Assembly (NCBI GenBank): GCA_963556145.1 | Contig: OY744468.1 | Location: forward strand, 2,542,001-2,606,000 | DNA from: Hygrocybe punicea | Lineage: Eukaryota > Basidiomycota > Agaricomycetes > Agaricales > Hygrophoraceae | Reading direction: 5' to 3' | Length of the DNA: 64,000 nt | Shown: positions 45,313-58,427 of the stretch, in pieces | How positions within the stretch are numbered: position 1 is the stretch's first letter | Layout of the letters: the number at the start of each line of letters is the position of its first letter | Made by a program: the position numbers and the translations under genes | The notes under the pieces: model-generated | What the model was told of the DNA's origin: nothing | The model's input: the letters and a program-made list of their open reading frames with translations, nothing else | Database searches by the model: none

Positions 45313-47722
45313 ATGTTCTCCAGTCCGACACCAGCCCCAGGCTCACGAGGTCTTGCCACCAAGGCGTTGGTTTCTGCCGGTCTCGCTGACCGTGACACAC
45401 GCATGCGAGATATCTCTGACAAGCCTGGCGGTCGCAAAGGGTCATCCAAGATTCGTTCGCATCGACCCCGTCCGATAGATTTATTAAAGGATCAACCAGG
45501 CCCGAGCCGAACCACGACGGTAAATATCATGCTCATTTATCTCTCTTGACTCTAGTTTCGGCAGGACTCGCCGTACCGTCCTCGCCTCTCCCCTCATTCT
45601 CTGAAAGAATCATTCCAAGCTTACGTTGTTCATCCCCGAAATTCTTCTTACCGCCGAAAAAGCTTGCCACCCGCATCGCACCTTCCTCCGATCCTCTGAC
45701 CATTCGTGGCGCCTCGAGGCCAACTGCAGTAGGTCGCCTACGAAGAAATGCTGTAACATCGTCCTGGAGCCGCCCGAACACACCCCCTGCTCCGACTGCG
45801 AATGTCAAAGCCTTGGACATATGGCGGGAATTTGTGAAGAAACGGTGGGATCCTGCGACTCGCTTTCTGAATCTCGAGGCAAGCTATGATGTTAGTAGTA
45901 GTATTTCCCGATCTGATAGTGTCTTCCAGAGAATGATCGAAGACGAAACGCTGCGGAAGCATAATATTGCTCCTCCAGGCGCACCTGGAGCGACTGCTCG
46001 CGAAGCGGCGGTCATTTTCAAACTTGCATCTCAGCTCAAGCCCGAGGTAGATCTTTGTGACCACGTATGTTTAATTTGTCTCAACCTGCCATCTTTTTAG
46101 GTCCAAACCATTTCTCTCGCAAACAACAACCTCGGCAACGGGCAGCTTATCGCCCATCTTGCACATTATATACCACATCTAGCTAACTTATCACTGCAAA
46201 ACAACAATCTGCGCGCGTGGAAAGACATTGATTACATCTCTGGCAGGAAGGGTAAATTAACCAATCTGCGCGAACTGGTATTGCTTGGGAATCCGGTGAG
46301 AGAGCTGGAGTTCCAGAATGGACGTGGTGACAAGTATAAGAGGTGCGCATTTTGTTTTTGTCGTCCGATTATTGAGAGAACTTTTGTGAATGATTCGTGG
46401 TGCTTCATCAGTGAGATGGCGCGGCGGTTTACATCTCTGGAAATGCTGGACCAAGAAGCCATTGCAGCCATCGCGTTTGACGCTCCAGCAGCTTCGTCTT
46501 CAGCGCCAGCGCCAGCGCGACCACCTCCAACGACTTTTCCTTCCGAAATGGGCCCGTCATTCATCACAGGTGTCGAAGGGTCGATCGTCAGCGATTTTCT
46601 GATGCGGTCAGTATTCGTTCTTCATTTATATAGGTCACCCCGTCTCATATGATGCCAAAGCTTCTTTCCCATGTTTGACTCGCAACGTGCTGCACTACAA
46701 GATGTCTATGACCCTTCAGCCACGTTTTCCTTCTCGGCCAACACCGCTATTCCTATCCGCGGACGTATTGAGGGACATCATTCATCTAAGGAAATGCCTA
46801 ATCAGAGAAAGTTGGAATGGGCGCCGTGGCTTACTGGGGGGAAGGGGGGCTCTCGGAACTTAAATAGGATGGGAGGTGGAGTGGAGAAAGTGGTGAATAG
46901 TTTGCACGTGGGTAGTGAAGCCGTAATGCAGGCTATGATGGACCTGCCCCGGACGAAACATGATATCACTGGGCATGCCGAACATTTCTGCGTGGATGCC
47001 TATCCGGTCCCTCAAGGAGAGATCATGAACCTGCTCGTTTGCCTTCATGGGAAATTCGCAGAAGGTGAAGATATTTGTGCCCGTAGGTTTTTGGTTGGCT
47101 AACCGTCTCTTTACTAGAACCGTCGCAAGGGATACGGTCGTTCGACAGGACGTTCATTCTTGCGCCTGCGTCTGAAGGATCTCGGTAAGGCATCATCTAT
47201 GTCGCAAAGATTTTGGTGATCTGAATTTGGTTTGGTAGTGCCAAGTTGAGCGGTTGGGATGTTGTAATCCTATCTGATCAATGGAATGTGCGTGGCTATT
47301 CGAGTCCTGAGGCGTGGCGACCAGGGCCTATGCGTCTGCAAGCCGGGGAGGCATCTGCACCTGCACCACAGTCTTCCTCTTTGAACATGACGCCCCAAGT
47401 ACAAGAAGCACTCGCTGTGATCGTAAGTTGGGCCGACGACACTTTTTCTCTTTTGTGGCTTTCAAACTGACGTCTGCTGGTTTGGCCCGATAGCCGGAAC
47501 CACAGAGAACACTGGTGATACAGGTGTGCCAGCGTACTGGTCTGAATGTGAAATTCGCAACGGACTGTCTGACTGGCAACGGATGGGACTTGGAGAGGGC
47601 TGTTGCCAACTTTGAGCAAGTCAAGGTTCGTTGCTCAGTTTCTGAATCACACACCCTAGAATTGTGTCCTTATACCTTTGGCCTATGCGCAGGGAACGCT
47701 GTTGAGAGAAGCATTCTTGTAG
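45313..47722 (+). CDS. MEX67: mRNA export receptor
   Basis: Mex67/NXF1, with its partner Mtr2/NXT1, carries mRNPs through the nuclear pore. The ATG at 45313 opens [20 protein letters not shown]. The order of domains fits: an Arg-rich N-terminal part ([20 protein letters not shown]), an RNA-binding region with [11 protein letters not shown] and FLNLE, leucine-rich repeats ([38 protein letters not shown] at 46100-46320), an NTF2-like domain (46655-47260: [44 protein letters not shown]) and a UBA-like TAP-C domain ([32 protein letters not shown], then GTLLREAFL). The stop is TAG at 47720. The splice after exon 1 (donor at 45520) does not join in frame with the nearest acceptors; an acceptor at about 45662 would. 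The intron at 45879-45929 starts with GC. Confidence 0.9.
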
Positions 47723-48462
47723 GAATTGGAAGAATTTGGAGCGCTTTTTTTTTCAAATATTATTTCTCGAAGCACTTGGTGGGAAACTGATCCATGAAAG
47801 TTTCCAATTACCGTTCAAATTGCATGATAATCAATGTAGTCTAGCCTCACCCTCCCCATAATTGTGTTTATTTCGAGGGTGGAGATATGAGAGAAATTCA
47901 ACCCTAAAGCAATTTGCCCATGGATTGTTGACCCTTCAGGCCTGAAGTCCAAATGCGATGAGGTTACGTTGTCTCGCCGCTGCCAACTCCTTCATGGCAC
48001 TGGCAGAAGCCAAACTGACCGCTGTCCATCTTTCAGATTTAACGTCAACAAACCAATCTGGCAGGCCAAGTTCTGTCACAATAACAGACAAAGGTTCACA
48101 TTTTCTGAGATGGATTTTCGGTGTTGGGTCGTCCGACACTGCCTCAAGGTCCGGTTTCCACAATGATCTTCCACTGATGTGTATTTGGGGCAGCTTGAAT
48201 GGGTTGGGAATGTTGGGAATTGCACAATTCTTGTTTGTTCACCGCCAATAATGTGATCCGATTGTTCTCACTTCATTCTTCGTCGACCCGATGGAATCGA
48301 GGTCCAGGTACATATATGACGGCAAAACGGGGCCTCACGGTCATTTCTCTGAGAAAATCCGAAACAAAAGAACGACGGTTTTCGCTGTACGCGTTGTCCT
48401 GGCTTTCTCTTTCTTTGCTCCTCTCGTTATCATCTGTATCTGCGCCGGCCATAACCACTGTA
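47723..48462. other. Intergenic, no gene seen
   Basis: 3' flank of MEX67 and upstream region of the ankyrin gene. Overlapping open frames at 47936-48250 on both strands show no recognisable motif. Confidence 0.4.
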
Positions 48463-51400
48463 ATGGATTGGGAGCAGCACTCTGTTGAGTTTTATCCCTT
48501 GCATCGTGCGGCGACGCGAGGAGACGACGAGGAAGTGCGGAGACTTGTTGACTCTGGCGCGGATGTTAATGCATTGGATGACGCTGGGCGGACGGTCATT
48601 ACGTGTGCTGTGGTTGGGGAAAAGTAGGTCACAAAACAATTCTTCGTTTCTTTATCGCTAGGATAACATGGCACTATAACAGTTGGGAGAATCTGGACGC
48701 GTCTGACGCGAGTTTCATGTGTGCCAACCGGCTCAATGCTCTGCAAATACTTCTCAGGCACCCCGATATATCACTGTTCACACTCAATGCTCCGCAACGC
48801 TTCATGAAGGGCGTTACTCCCCTGGGAATGGCTGCTTGGTTGAATGTGGTCGAGGTCGTTCAGATGCTACTTGAAAGTAGCTTGGAAACTGTGTCTGTAG
48901 ATGGCATGGACACACATGGAGCCACTGCACTCATGTGTACGTTGTTAATTGTCTTGCAGGACCAAGGATCAGGGATCGCTGATTTGAGGTGACGATATTA
49001 GATGCTGCACGCGATGGTAGTCTGGCTGTCGTCCAAAAACTGGTCAGCTCATTCATGACATTCCGGTTGTTGCCACTGGTACCATTTGAGATATCTTTCC
49101 AGCTCTTGCATGGCGCTCGACCAGATTTCAGGGATGCAAATCATCGCACATCTGTCCAATTTTCATTACCTCACCCGCAGATATTATGGTTGTGTGAGAC
49201 CGTCCTTCGTCGACATCGATGGCAGGAATCTCAGGTAAGTTCACCACGGAATGTCACTGAATATTCGGTAAAGATGACACGCCTTTACTAGGCCGCCCAC
49301 AGGAGAAATATCTCTTCAAAACCTAACCAACTGCTCCCTCTAGTCGCTGCCTCACTCCTTCCTGCAGATACATTTACTCCCCCACCACTGGTTATGTTTA
49401 GTCACGAAGCCATTGTACGATCGACCAACAACCTCATCCAAGCGATCCTTTCTTCCGATGTATCCTTCCTTCGCACATCACTATTTTCACCACCTCCACC
49501 CTCTTCCAGTCTTTATACCATGGAATGCCCCATCCTCGTCAACCGTCCGGATTCCACAGGCTGGAGCCCAATTCATCATTGCGTTTTCCTTGAAAAACCT
49601 TCCATAGACGTGCTCGACGCCCTTTATTGTGCCGGAGCCGATGTAAGCCTATTCACGGTTTACGAACACTATACCCCTCTCCATTGCCTGGCTCGATCCT
49701 CACGCTACTCTGTCGACCAATTTGAAACAGATGCCTCTTTGCATCAGTTTGCGTTACACCTCATTCGCGATCTTCGGGCACCACTATCTGCTAGAGATAA
49801 GCACGACGAGACTTGTATCCATATCGCTGCTGAACACGGTGAATGTCTGGAGTTATTATTGACCTTTTTGGAATGTGATGTTACGGGTTCTGTGCGGCAA
49901 ATGCGCAATGACAGAGGGTGTGTGCACTAGCTTCGGGGGTCATACATAAGTTTTAATATACTAACAATCAACGTGTAGGTTGACGCCTTTGGAAGTTGCG
50001 AAGGCCGAGTTTTGCGTGGCTTTTAGGCCCGACGCTGAAAATTTCCGTCCAACGTCGCGCATTTCTGTTCGCACCGTCCGTCCATTTACCTCCTTTATTT
50101 CGCCACCCTCGTTCTCGCATCAAATGCCCGTTGTGGAGACGAAGCAAGCTGATAACATGTCTACTTTTCCCTTGACTGGCTTTGATGTCTCCGCCGGCTC
50201 TCGTCGGCTCCTTTCCAATCTTCGTCACACGTGGGTCACCCTTGAGTACGATGTTGCTCTCGCCAATCTTGATGAACTCGAATCAACACTTCGTGAGACA
50301 GCACAGATTAGCCACGGCGTCATCAACCACTTTCGTGCATGTACAGAAGACGCTGCCAAGGAACTCCGTGACGCTCGGGCCATGTGCAACAATCTTAACA
50401 CGCATCTAGACATGGTCAAGGCGGCTGTGGGAGACCATTTATCGAAGTGGGGGTCAGATCCCACGTTGCCACTATCTGGAAGGAAGAGGAATAGAGACTC
50501 GGAAGATTCCCAGTTGACCGCGGTATGCAGTATCGCCGGCCACCTTGATGCTGTGGATCTATTTAAACCGATCAAGTACCAGCACGTTTCTGTTTCTACC
50601 GACTCTCCCATACGACCTACCGACTCTCCCATTCGACCTACCGACTCTCCCATACAACCTACCGACTCTCCCATACAACCTACCGACTCTCCCATACGAC
50701 CTACCGACTCTCCCATACGACCTAGTGCTGCATTGCTTTCTTGGCCCGAATGGCTTGAACCATTTACTCTCGACGCTGACTCAACAGCTTACCGAGTAGA
50801 GCTAGAGAAGATCCCCGAATGCGAACAGGAGCGTTGCGAATATGCTGATCAAGCGACCTCCGGAAGTCTGCGAAAAGATGGCATGTTCAATTTTTGGATG
50901 AAGAAGAAGAAGGATGAAGAGAAAGAGAAGAGGACGGTACGTTTACATGGAGAAAGTTTACAAAGGAAGGAGTATGAAATCGCAGGGGCTGCAAAGTTGA
51001 AGGCCTGGCTGAAGCGGAAAATTATGCCAGAGCGAATGCTCAAGTTGGAGATAGTCTGGGATGTGGATGAGGAAAGTTGCGCCGTGGGGAGGGAATCAAA
51101 GAGAGATGGGATTTTCTCTGTGCCTCTATGTTTGGACGAACCACACCCATCGATAGAACGAGTGCTGCGTACCTCTCACGTCGTGTTTTCTGCCGCGAGC
51201 CGAGATTTAGAATGCATACGCCAATGCATGACCTCAGTAAGTTTTGTTTCAGGCTTTTGCAGTTGGGGAGGCTGACTGGGGTATTCAAGGTAGATCAATT
51301 CATAGAAGCCGCTGATCAATGCATTTCAAGGGCTGAACGTATTTGTCAACGAGCACTAACGGTACGTGCCCCCGAGAATCTTGTTGTTAGTTGACATGTA

Positions 51401-51758
51401 ATGGAAACTGTTTTGTTGACGATTATAGAAACGACAGACAATCATCGATGGCTTCATACATTCTCATGACGACCGATTCATGCATCCAGCTTCCCTTTCA
51501 ATCCATCACCGATCAACTAAACTGTCTTCTCGACCTGGAACCGCAGGCTCACAAGCATCAGCTCGATCATCGTGCCTGACATTGGCGTCAACCCTGACGG
51601 AAGGTGACGACGAAGACACGAGGGCACTCCGACGGTTGTTGTTGCGCAAAATAGAGGCTAAGCTATCTGGTGCGTTGGATGAGATTGACAGGGTCGTAAG
51701 CTGGCTCCGGATTGTGAAAGAAACGGTACGAGGCGTGAAACGGCGAACATATTTATAA
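48463..51758 (+). CDS. Large ankyrin-repeat protein
   Basis: The ATG at 48463 opens MDWEQHSVEFYPLHRAATRG. Ankyrin repeats are spread over several exons: DDEEVRRLVDSGADVNALD, GVTPLGMAAWLNVVEVVQML, HGATALM, ARDGSLAVVQKL, GWSPIHHCVF...IDVLDALYCAGADV, HYTPLHCLA and ETCIHIAAEHGECLELLLTF, with LTPLEVAKAEF after an intron near 49925-49978. The middle part (50160-50470) looks helical and coiled-coil-like (LDELESTLRETAQISHGVI). A 21-bp minisatellite codes for seven TDSPIRP-type repeats at 50597-50724. A basic lysine/glutamate-rich stretch follows, and exons after 51290 and 51430 give VDQFIEAADQCISRAERI and KRQTIIDGFIH, ending at 51758. It resembles known fungal ankyrin proteins only in general layout; a Swi6-like role is possible but not shown. 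Confidence 0.65.
50597..50724 (+). repeat. 21-bp coding minisatellite in the ankyrin gene
   Basis: About six to seven copies of a 21-bp unit around ACCGACTCTCCCATACGACC lie head to tail, differing at the base that swaps arginine and glutamine (PIRP or PIQP). The frame is kept, so copy number could vary between strains without breaking the gene. Confidence 0.85.
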
Positions 51759-51854
51759 TGTTGTGATTTATGCATATTTATGAGTAAGCTTGTATGTATT
51801 TGGTACTGGATCAACCCGTTGGTGGCTCTATCATCCCTTATTGACCTCTGATAT

Positions 51855-54800
51855 ATGCCGCCCTTTCTGGCGCCGAAGGCTGTCGTCAATGGCTTCAAGG
51901 AGAAACCAGAGGCTATGACTGTCAAAGGCGATTAATTCTTGCAATGGTGAATGGGTGTTCCAGGGTCTGATCTTGTTCTATAGGCGACAGACTCTACGTA
52001 GGAACTTCTACTGGGAATCTATATATTTACGGCATTGCCGAGTCCTTCAGTGTGTTGACCTTGGCTTTATTGTGAAAAGAGAACTGAAGCCGCAGGGTAT
52101 GGCAAGATGACGGCGATGCGGCTACACTTGTGGAAACCAAGAAAAGCCTCACACGAAAGTCTATCGATCAGCTGGGATATATCAAGGATATCAACTCCTT
52201 GGTTGTTTTGTCCGGTCCGTCAAAACTCCACGAATGTTTCAAATATACTGACCACTTTCTCCCAGAATCTGTCCTTACCTTATTTCCACTGCCCGCCCTG
52301 GCCCCTCCTACCCCGCTGGTGAAAGCTAAGGCAGCTTTCTCATTTGCATTACATACCTCTGTTCGACATCTACCATCTGATGGAATGGCGGAACAAGTTA
52401 TGGACAAAGATACCATGCGAACAACTTCTATCCCAGCAGTCGTGACGCAGCTTTTGGTCGGTTGCAGGAGAAGGGTTGTCATTTATTCTTGGAGAGACGG
52501 AGAGGCTCAAGAAGTGAAGGTATGCCGAATATCCCTCTTTCCAGAGGCATCCTCACCGAACTCGGTTCAGGAGTCTCCCTTGCCACACTCACCTCGCACA
52601 ATCTCATTCCTGAATCACGAGACACTATGTTTTGGATATTCGCCCACAGAATATGCCATGTTTTCTCTGCAAACACTCACCGCTATCGATATTTCCATTC
52701 CTATACCTCCAGCATCGACTGTTCCTGGTATGGGGGCATTCACGGGCCTTAGCGGTTACATGACACTGGGCCTAGGTGTCAAACCGAAGCCCTGCGTCAC
52801 CTGTATCAAGGAATCTGAAGTTCTAATCACAAAAGATGGTGAGTTTTTACTTCACCTACCTTTGATGGCTGGCTGAAATGTTGCAGATGAAGGTTTCATT
52901 GTCGGTTTAAATGCAAAGGTGTCCAAATCGGGCACAATTAGTTGGCCGGCTCCTCCGGAAGAGATTTGTGCATTTCTTTCTACTTCCTTCTCTCTGTGGA
53001 TGGTTGACCGCTTCCAGCCTACGTCCAGCCGTACGTCGTCTCCGTATTGCCAGCAGGCACGGTAGCTAGTCATCAAACGGATGTTCCTCCCGAATCTGCG
53101 ACATCCCAACCCTCTTTGATACAGTCCGTTGTCATCCAGATTCATTCATCTCTCTCTCTCCTTCCTACGCAAACATTAGCATTCCCTTTCAACCCGCCGG
53201 TCTCTGATCTGCCCCCGGCAAATTCTATTATCCGGCTCGTCACTACCTCCCCATTTGCCAAATCGCCCTTGTTCTTCGTGACCACGCCAACCGATCGTTC
53301 TGCAGCGGCAGCTGAAGGCAGTACAATATGGAAAATAAATATGAGACCTTGGGCAGAGCAGGTAGATGAAATGGTGAATACCGGCCACTATGCCGATGCC
53401 CTTGCATTGTTAGACACAATCGACCAGGTGGTCCTCCCTGACAAAGTGAGTTCCACAATGAACGCATCACTTCCAAAATAATGTGTACCTGTACAGGAAC
53501 ACAGACGAACACATACCCGTGCTCTAAACGCTGTCTCCCAATTCCGGGCCGCAAAGTTCGACGAAGCAATCAACACTTTTATCGAACTTGATCTCAACCC
53601 TGCGAAAGTTGTCGCACTCTATCCGGAGACTGTGGCGGGTCGATTGTCGGTTCCTCGAAGTGGGTGGATTCCGCTGTACGGTGGTCCAGAGAATTCCGAC
53701 GATTTTTCATCCTTGTCCCCTGTTGAGTCCAAAATGGAAGATAGTCCGGAGAGACTGCCTGCTGATCCTCCGTCTGCGCCAACCGGCACTATAAGAGGGA
53801 GGCTCAAAATGGGCCTAGGCGGATTGATACCTTCTGGACCTAAGGATGATGATGCGGTGTCTGTAAGTGGAAAGTCCAAGGGCATTGTTCATGGTTCGTT
53901 TGCAAGTGGCCCGTTGTGAATAGTACCGGGGCTAACCCAATTTTCATAGATGATGTACACCGTTCGGTTGAGACACTTCTGCGGTATCTGTCTGATCGGC
54001 GCCCGAAAGTAGCGGGTGCATTGTCAGCAGTGCACATAACACCTGCCCAATCGCACAAGATAATATCCCTTTCAGCGACTTCTACACAAGATCTCTTCGC
54101 TTTACCCAATGCCCCTTTATCATCTCTTACGCCAGAGCAACTGGTACTATTTGCACAGATTGTAGACACGGCCTTGTACAAGTCTTATCTCCTCATACGG
54201 CCCGGGTTGTTGGGTCCCCTCTGCCGTGTGGCAAATTGGTGTGAAGTCTCAGAGGTAGAGGAAGAGTTGCGAGCGCGCGAGGTATGATAATTTATTCTTC
54301 ACCGTATCATCAGACGTCACTGGAACTTCCATTGCAGAAATATGCGGAACTTATTGACCTGTATAACGGGAAGAAGATGCATGCTAAAGCTCTGGATCTC
54401 CTTCGACAGTACTCCTTCTTTTCTTTTCTCCCTAGTTATTTGCTTGCTTACTCTGCGTCCTAGGTTGGGTGACAAGGTAACAGACATGAGAGACAAGCTT
54501 TTCCCCTCTGTGTCCTATCTGCAGAAATTGGGACCAGAGCACCTACAGCAAGTATTTGACTCCTCTCGATGGTTATTTGAACAAAATCGCGATATAGCAT
54601 TTGAAGTTTGTCTTGTTGACTCAACCGTGGCACCGTCTCATCTGTATCATAGATATTTACATCGGAAGACGTGGAGCTACCTCATCAAGCTGTCGCTGAT
54701 TACCTGGAGAGCATCGATCCTCAGATCTGTGCTCGTTATCTTGAATACCTTGTTGGAGAGCGCAACGAGGAAGATGCTGTCTTCCATGATCGGTTGGCAG

Positions 54801-55785
54801 AATTGTATCTCAGCATGACACTGTCTGCTAAAAAGCGGGGCGACGAAAGTGCTTCACCTTTTTGTTACGCGTGGTTTATGGATGCTAAGAGGACCTGCCT
54901 GCGTAGAATTGCAACAGGAATTTCATACCAAACTGCTTCGGTTCATCGACACAACCCACCATTATCGAACTGAGAGATTGTATGGCATTTTATCGTCAGA
55001 AGGTGCTTTCTTTTCGATCGCGGTGCGAAAGCAGTTCATAATGACCGCTTTGTCCAAGATCTCTTTGAGGCTCGGGCAATTCTCCTTGGACGCTTAGGGA
55101 GGCACGATCAAGCTCTGGAGCTATACGTTTACCGGCTACACGATTTCTGGAAAGCTGAGGAGTGCGAGATGTCTGATATCACTTCACTCCTGATCATAAC
55201 CCACCCCGCAGATATTGCAAGCGTATTTACCAGCCATGTACCGACACTAGCAACGTGTTCTTGACACTGCTACGGATATATCTTCGACCTACCCTCAAGA
55301 CATCGTTTGATCTTCTATCGCCAGCGCTGAACCTCATCAGCCGTCACAGCCCGCGCCTTGATGCCGTAGAAGCTCTCCAGCTACTTCCACCTCTCGTTAC
55401 CACACACGACGTGCGGACGTTCCTGTTGGAAGCACTAAGAGCTCCGATTTTCGATACTCGTGTTATTCGTGAAATTAGCAAGTCCCGCAACGACCAACTG
55501 GCTCGAAAGCTCATGATCCTGCAAGCAAAGAGGGTGAAAGTCACTGATAGTCGAATGTGAGGGATCTACATCTCAGTCAATGGTTTTGTCTCATCTGTCA
55601 CAGATGTCCACAGTGTCACAAACGTATTGGCAACAGTGTCATTGCCGTCCATGCTCCTCGGTAAGTGTGATAATCGAGTATTTTTTTGGCAAGTGCATGA
55701 CTTTGACTTGTTGGCAAGCGGCGAAGTAACACATTATCAATGTCGGGAAGCATTCTCACGTAGACTCAATGAAATACGGCGATGA
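51855..55785 (+). CDS. VPS39: Vam6/VPS39, HOPS tethering subunit
   Basis: Vps39 is the subunit of the HOPS complex that binds the Rab7/Ypt7 GTPase on vacuole and late endosome membranes. The ATG at 51855 opens MPPFLAPKAVVNGFKEKPEA. After an intron (51928-51983, beginning GC) comes GDRLYVGTSTGNLYIYGI, the start of a CNH beta-propeller, continuing with AFSFALHTSVRHLP, LLVGCRRRVVIYSWRDGEAQ and ISFLNHETLCFGY. The middle (53340-55560) has clathrin-repeat-type helices (AEQVDEMVNTGHYADALALL, RYLEYLVGERNEEDAVFHDR). The last exons read CPQCHKRIGNSVIAVHAPR and GEVTHYQC, the conserved C-terminal Vps39 zinc-binding-like motif, and end with TGA at 55783. The number of exons is high (over ten); the junction near 52050-52085 is uncertain. 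Confidence 0.9.
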
Positions 55786-56515
55786 CTCAACTATCACAAA
55801 TTTCGGACACCTGGTTCCATCCTACGTCTTAGGGCGAGGCAGTGACTACTGCGTAAATTATTCTTGCGCTGACTGACCGTCCACCTTGCACCTTTTCATC
55901 CGGGCTTTCGTCCGTCCATGTCTACTCTGACAAGTCGCACATAAACAATGAAACTTGTTACAGCCATTTGTGTAAATTGCAGACATCAGTAAAACACGGG
56001 TTGTCTTGATTTGTCTTACCATGTTCTTAATTTGTCTTAGTATCGAGTTAAGACAGATTAAGACAAATTAAGACGAGATTTAGGTAAGACGGAATAAGAC
56101 GATCCTTCCACTTATTTTTTCTTACTTTGTCTTATTTTTTCTTATACATTCTTAATATCCTCTTATATGTTCTTAGTTTTCTCTTATATATTCTTAGTTG
56201 TCTCTTATTTCGGGCAGAATGAAAACAAATAAATCAATTTAATACTACGACTCGCATAGTACAAAGGAGAATGCTAATATGAGAGATGTAAACGGATAAC
56301 TATATTATGGGTGGGCATAGAGGGGACTCGGAAGGCGCGGTAAAATGACCAGCACTAATATGGAAGGAATAACGAGGGGGAAAAAAATAGTGGAACAAAA
56401 AAAACGGCGCGTGTTAAGGGGGAAAAAACAAGGCAAGGGAATGATGGGGGACATAGGGCAAAAGGCCTGGTATAATTCAATGGATGCGGCATGGGGATTG
56501 GTCAATCAATCTATG
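55786..56515. repeat. TCTTAnnTGTCTTA-type low-complexity repeat
   Basis: Between 56020 and 56215 many copies of TTGTCTTA and TTCTTA on one side face TAAGACAAATTAAG on the other, so part of it (about 56005-56100) can fold into a hairpin. The rest, to the end of the minus-strand gene at 56516, is AT-rich with no gene. Confidence 0.6.
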
Positions 56516-58427
56516 AGAGAATGAGTTGTCTCTTGATTTCAGAAAGAGAATGACATACCAACATCTGAAACGTCAATAAGAGCTGCACGCTCATCCTCCC
56601 CGGCTCCTCCAATCCAGGACATCTGAGAATCACCGCGCTGGCTTATTTTTGCATATGCCTGTGCCTTCTCAACGATCTTCACGAAAGAACCTTCGCGAAG
56701 GTTCTTGATTGAGGTGAGATAATTCCGCGACACTGCACCCCAGTTTAGTTCGTTGAAGGCGCGATCCTTGGCAGACTCCTTGCCTGTGGCAGTGTTGACA
56801 GATTTGATGATTGCCTTCAAAATATTTTTGCCTTTCTTCGTATCCCCACCCAGGGACTCAATGGAGATAGCGCCGTCTTGCCAAAGTACATATGAGCGCT
56901 CAACCTAATAAGGTGGTGAGTTCAGGTATGTAAGGGGGAGAGAAAAACATACAGCAGTGAGTGAGAGGGAAGAGCCGTGTATGGATCCGGTTCACCCACG
57001 TAAGGCACCCTCACAGCACCCAGAATAGCTGAATAGTGAGTTGCAAACATTTGAAGAACCATGGGACCATGGAATAAACCACAGTATTCCTACAATATGA
57101 ACAAAATATTAGTGTGTCGAATATCATAGGATTAGATATACCGATCGGTCATTCCCATCGGCTTTCTGGTAAAGAAAGGCAAAATTTTGGAGTTGTTTTG
57201 CCGCAAAAGAGGCGTGGGCTTCGCTAGTATCAAAATCTTCATTGTTGTCGAAAAAAGCATTAATAATGGCAAGCGCAGCAGAGCCGAAGGATGCATGCCA
57301 TTCATAAACGCGTTGGTTAGCCTGTAAATAGTTAGTAGCATAAAATGATACAAATTTCTTGAACTTACAATGGAAAATACGGGCTCATTGATTGTGACCA
57401 CGAGTGGGATGCTTTCCCCATAGATATTGTTCCACACCTGTTGCTGAGCCATGATAGCGTTGCAGTCCTTGACGCACCATGGATCCTTGTATCTGGCAAT
57501 GTAGTTGAGGTAGGTTGGAATGAAGATACGGCGCCAGGTATTGCCCCTTTCGCAACCTGCGGGGAGCTGGCTGTTGACAAATTTCCCGCAGCTGATATGA
57601 GCTTTACTGTCTTGTGATGCGTCTAGATCACCGTCTTCAACTTTGAGACCTGCAGCGACAGACTATACAACCACCGCCAATAAATCGACGACGGCACTCA
57701 CTGAATGTGCCATTCGACGATCTGAAGAGGCCAGCGGCTTGGTTTTGAGCCATTCATTGTTGCTAGCGTCAAGGAGCTCCAAGGGTTCAGAGAAGGGTTT
57801 CACCTTGGTTAGCACCTGCTCTGATTTATGGACCATGGTGGCAACCTTCGCCTTGCTTTTGGTCGCCGAGGCTGTTGAAACAAGAGTTGAAGATGGGAGG
57901 GTCGAACCGGTGCAAATGCTGGCACTTGCACCGCTGTTCTTCGATTTCCCCCCTCTTCCTGAGGAAATTTCAGCTGCCCAGTTGCTGATGAGGCCAGACG
58001 AAGACTTGTCAAATGGTCTAAACAGGTTGTAATAAAAAAGTGTAGTCTCTTTGAGCAGAAACATTGGTGGGTCACCTGACTGATTGGGTAAGGTTGCCTC
58101 GAGTCGCTGTCACGGTGATAATCAGTCTGATGGTCCTTCGATTTGGAACCATTCAACTGCCAGCTCACCCTCAGCGTTGCTGGCTGCAGCCTCACGGAAC
58201 ACCTTGACAGCCTCACGAACACCCAGCTTTTCCACTCGCCTCTTTTTCTTGGACTGCACCTCTTCCACCTCAATCTCCTCACTTTGATCACCCCCATCTT
58301 CACTATCAGGCTGGTAGAGGCCGTCGTCGCCATCAATTACCTCGCTGTTGCCCACCTTATCGAATTCTATTGCCTCATTACTTGAGACGTCATTGTTCTC
58401 TGTGTCCTCGGTGAGGAGGTTATCCAT
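56516..58427 (-). CDS. Multi-copy-type Agaricomycete protein of unknown function
   Basis: The ATG at 58425-58427 opens MDNLLTEDTENNDVSSNEAI. The N-terminus is acidic, followed by a basic stretch (VQSKKKRRVEKLGVREAVKV) that could be a nuclear localisation signal. Later exons give a Ser-rich part (ASICTGSTLPSSTLVSTASA), then RRIFIPTYLNYIARYKDPW, NAIMAQQQVWNNIYGESIPL, YEWHASFGSAALAIINAFF, FLYQKADGND, and ERSYVLWQDGAISIESLGG with NELNWGAVSRNYLTSIKNL. Six or more short introns are needed. The ending (after an intron at about 56521-56567) is VSDVD and TGA at 56516. I recognise the general pattern as a hypothetical family repeated in mushroom genomes, often near transposons, but cannot name a function. 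No lesions are obvious. Confidence 0.6.

Noticed and set aside
51237..51289. An ultra-short 26-nt intron in the ankyrin gene
   Set aside because: A normal 53-nt intron with a GTAAGT donor, a CTGAC branch-like site and an acceptor at 51289 also joins the frame and is more likely.
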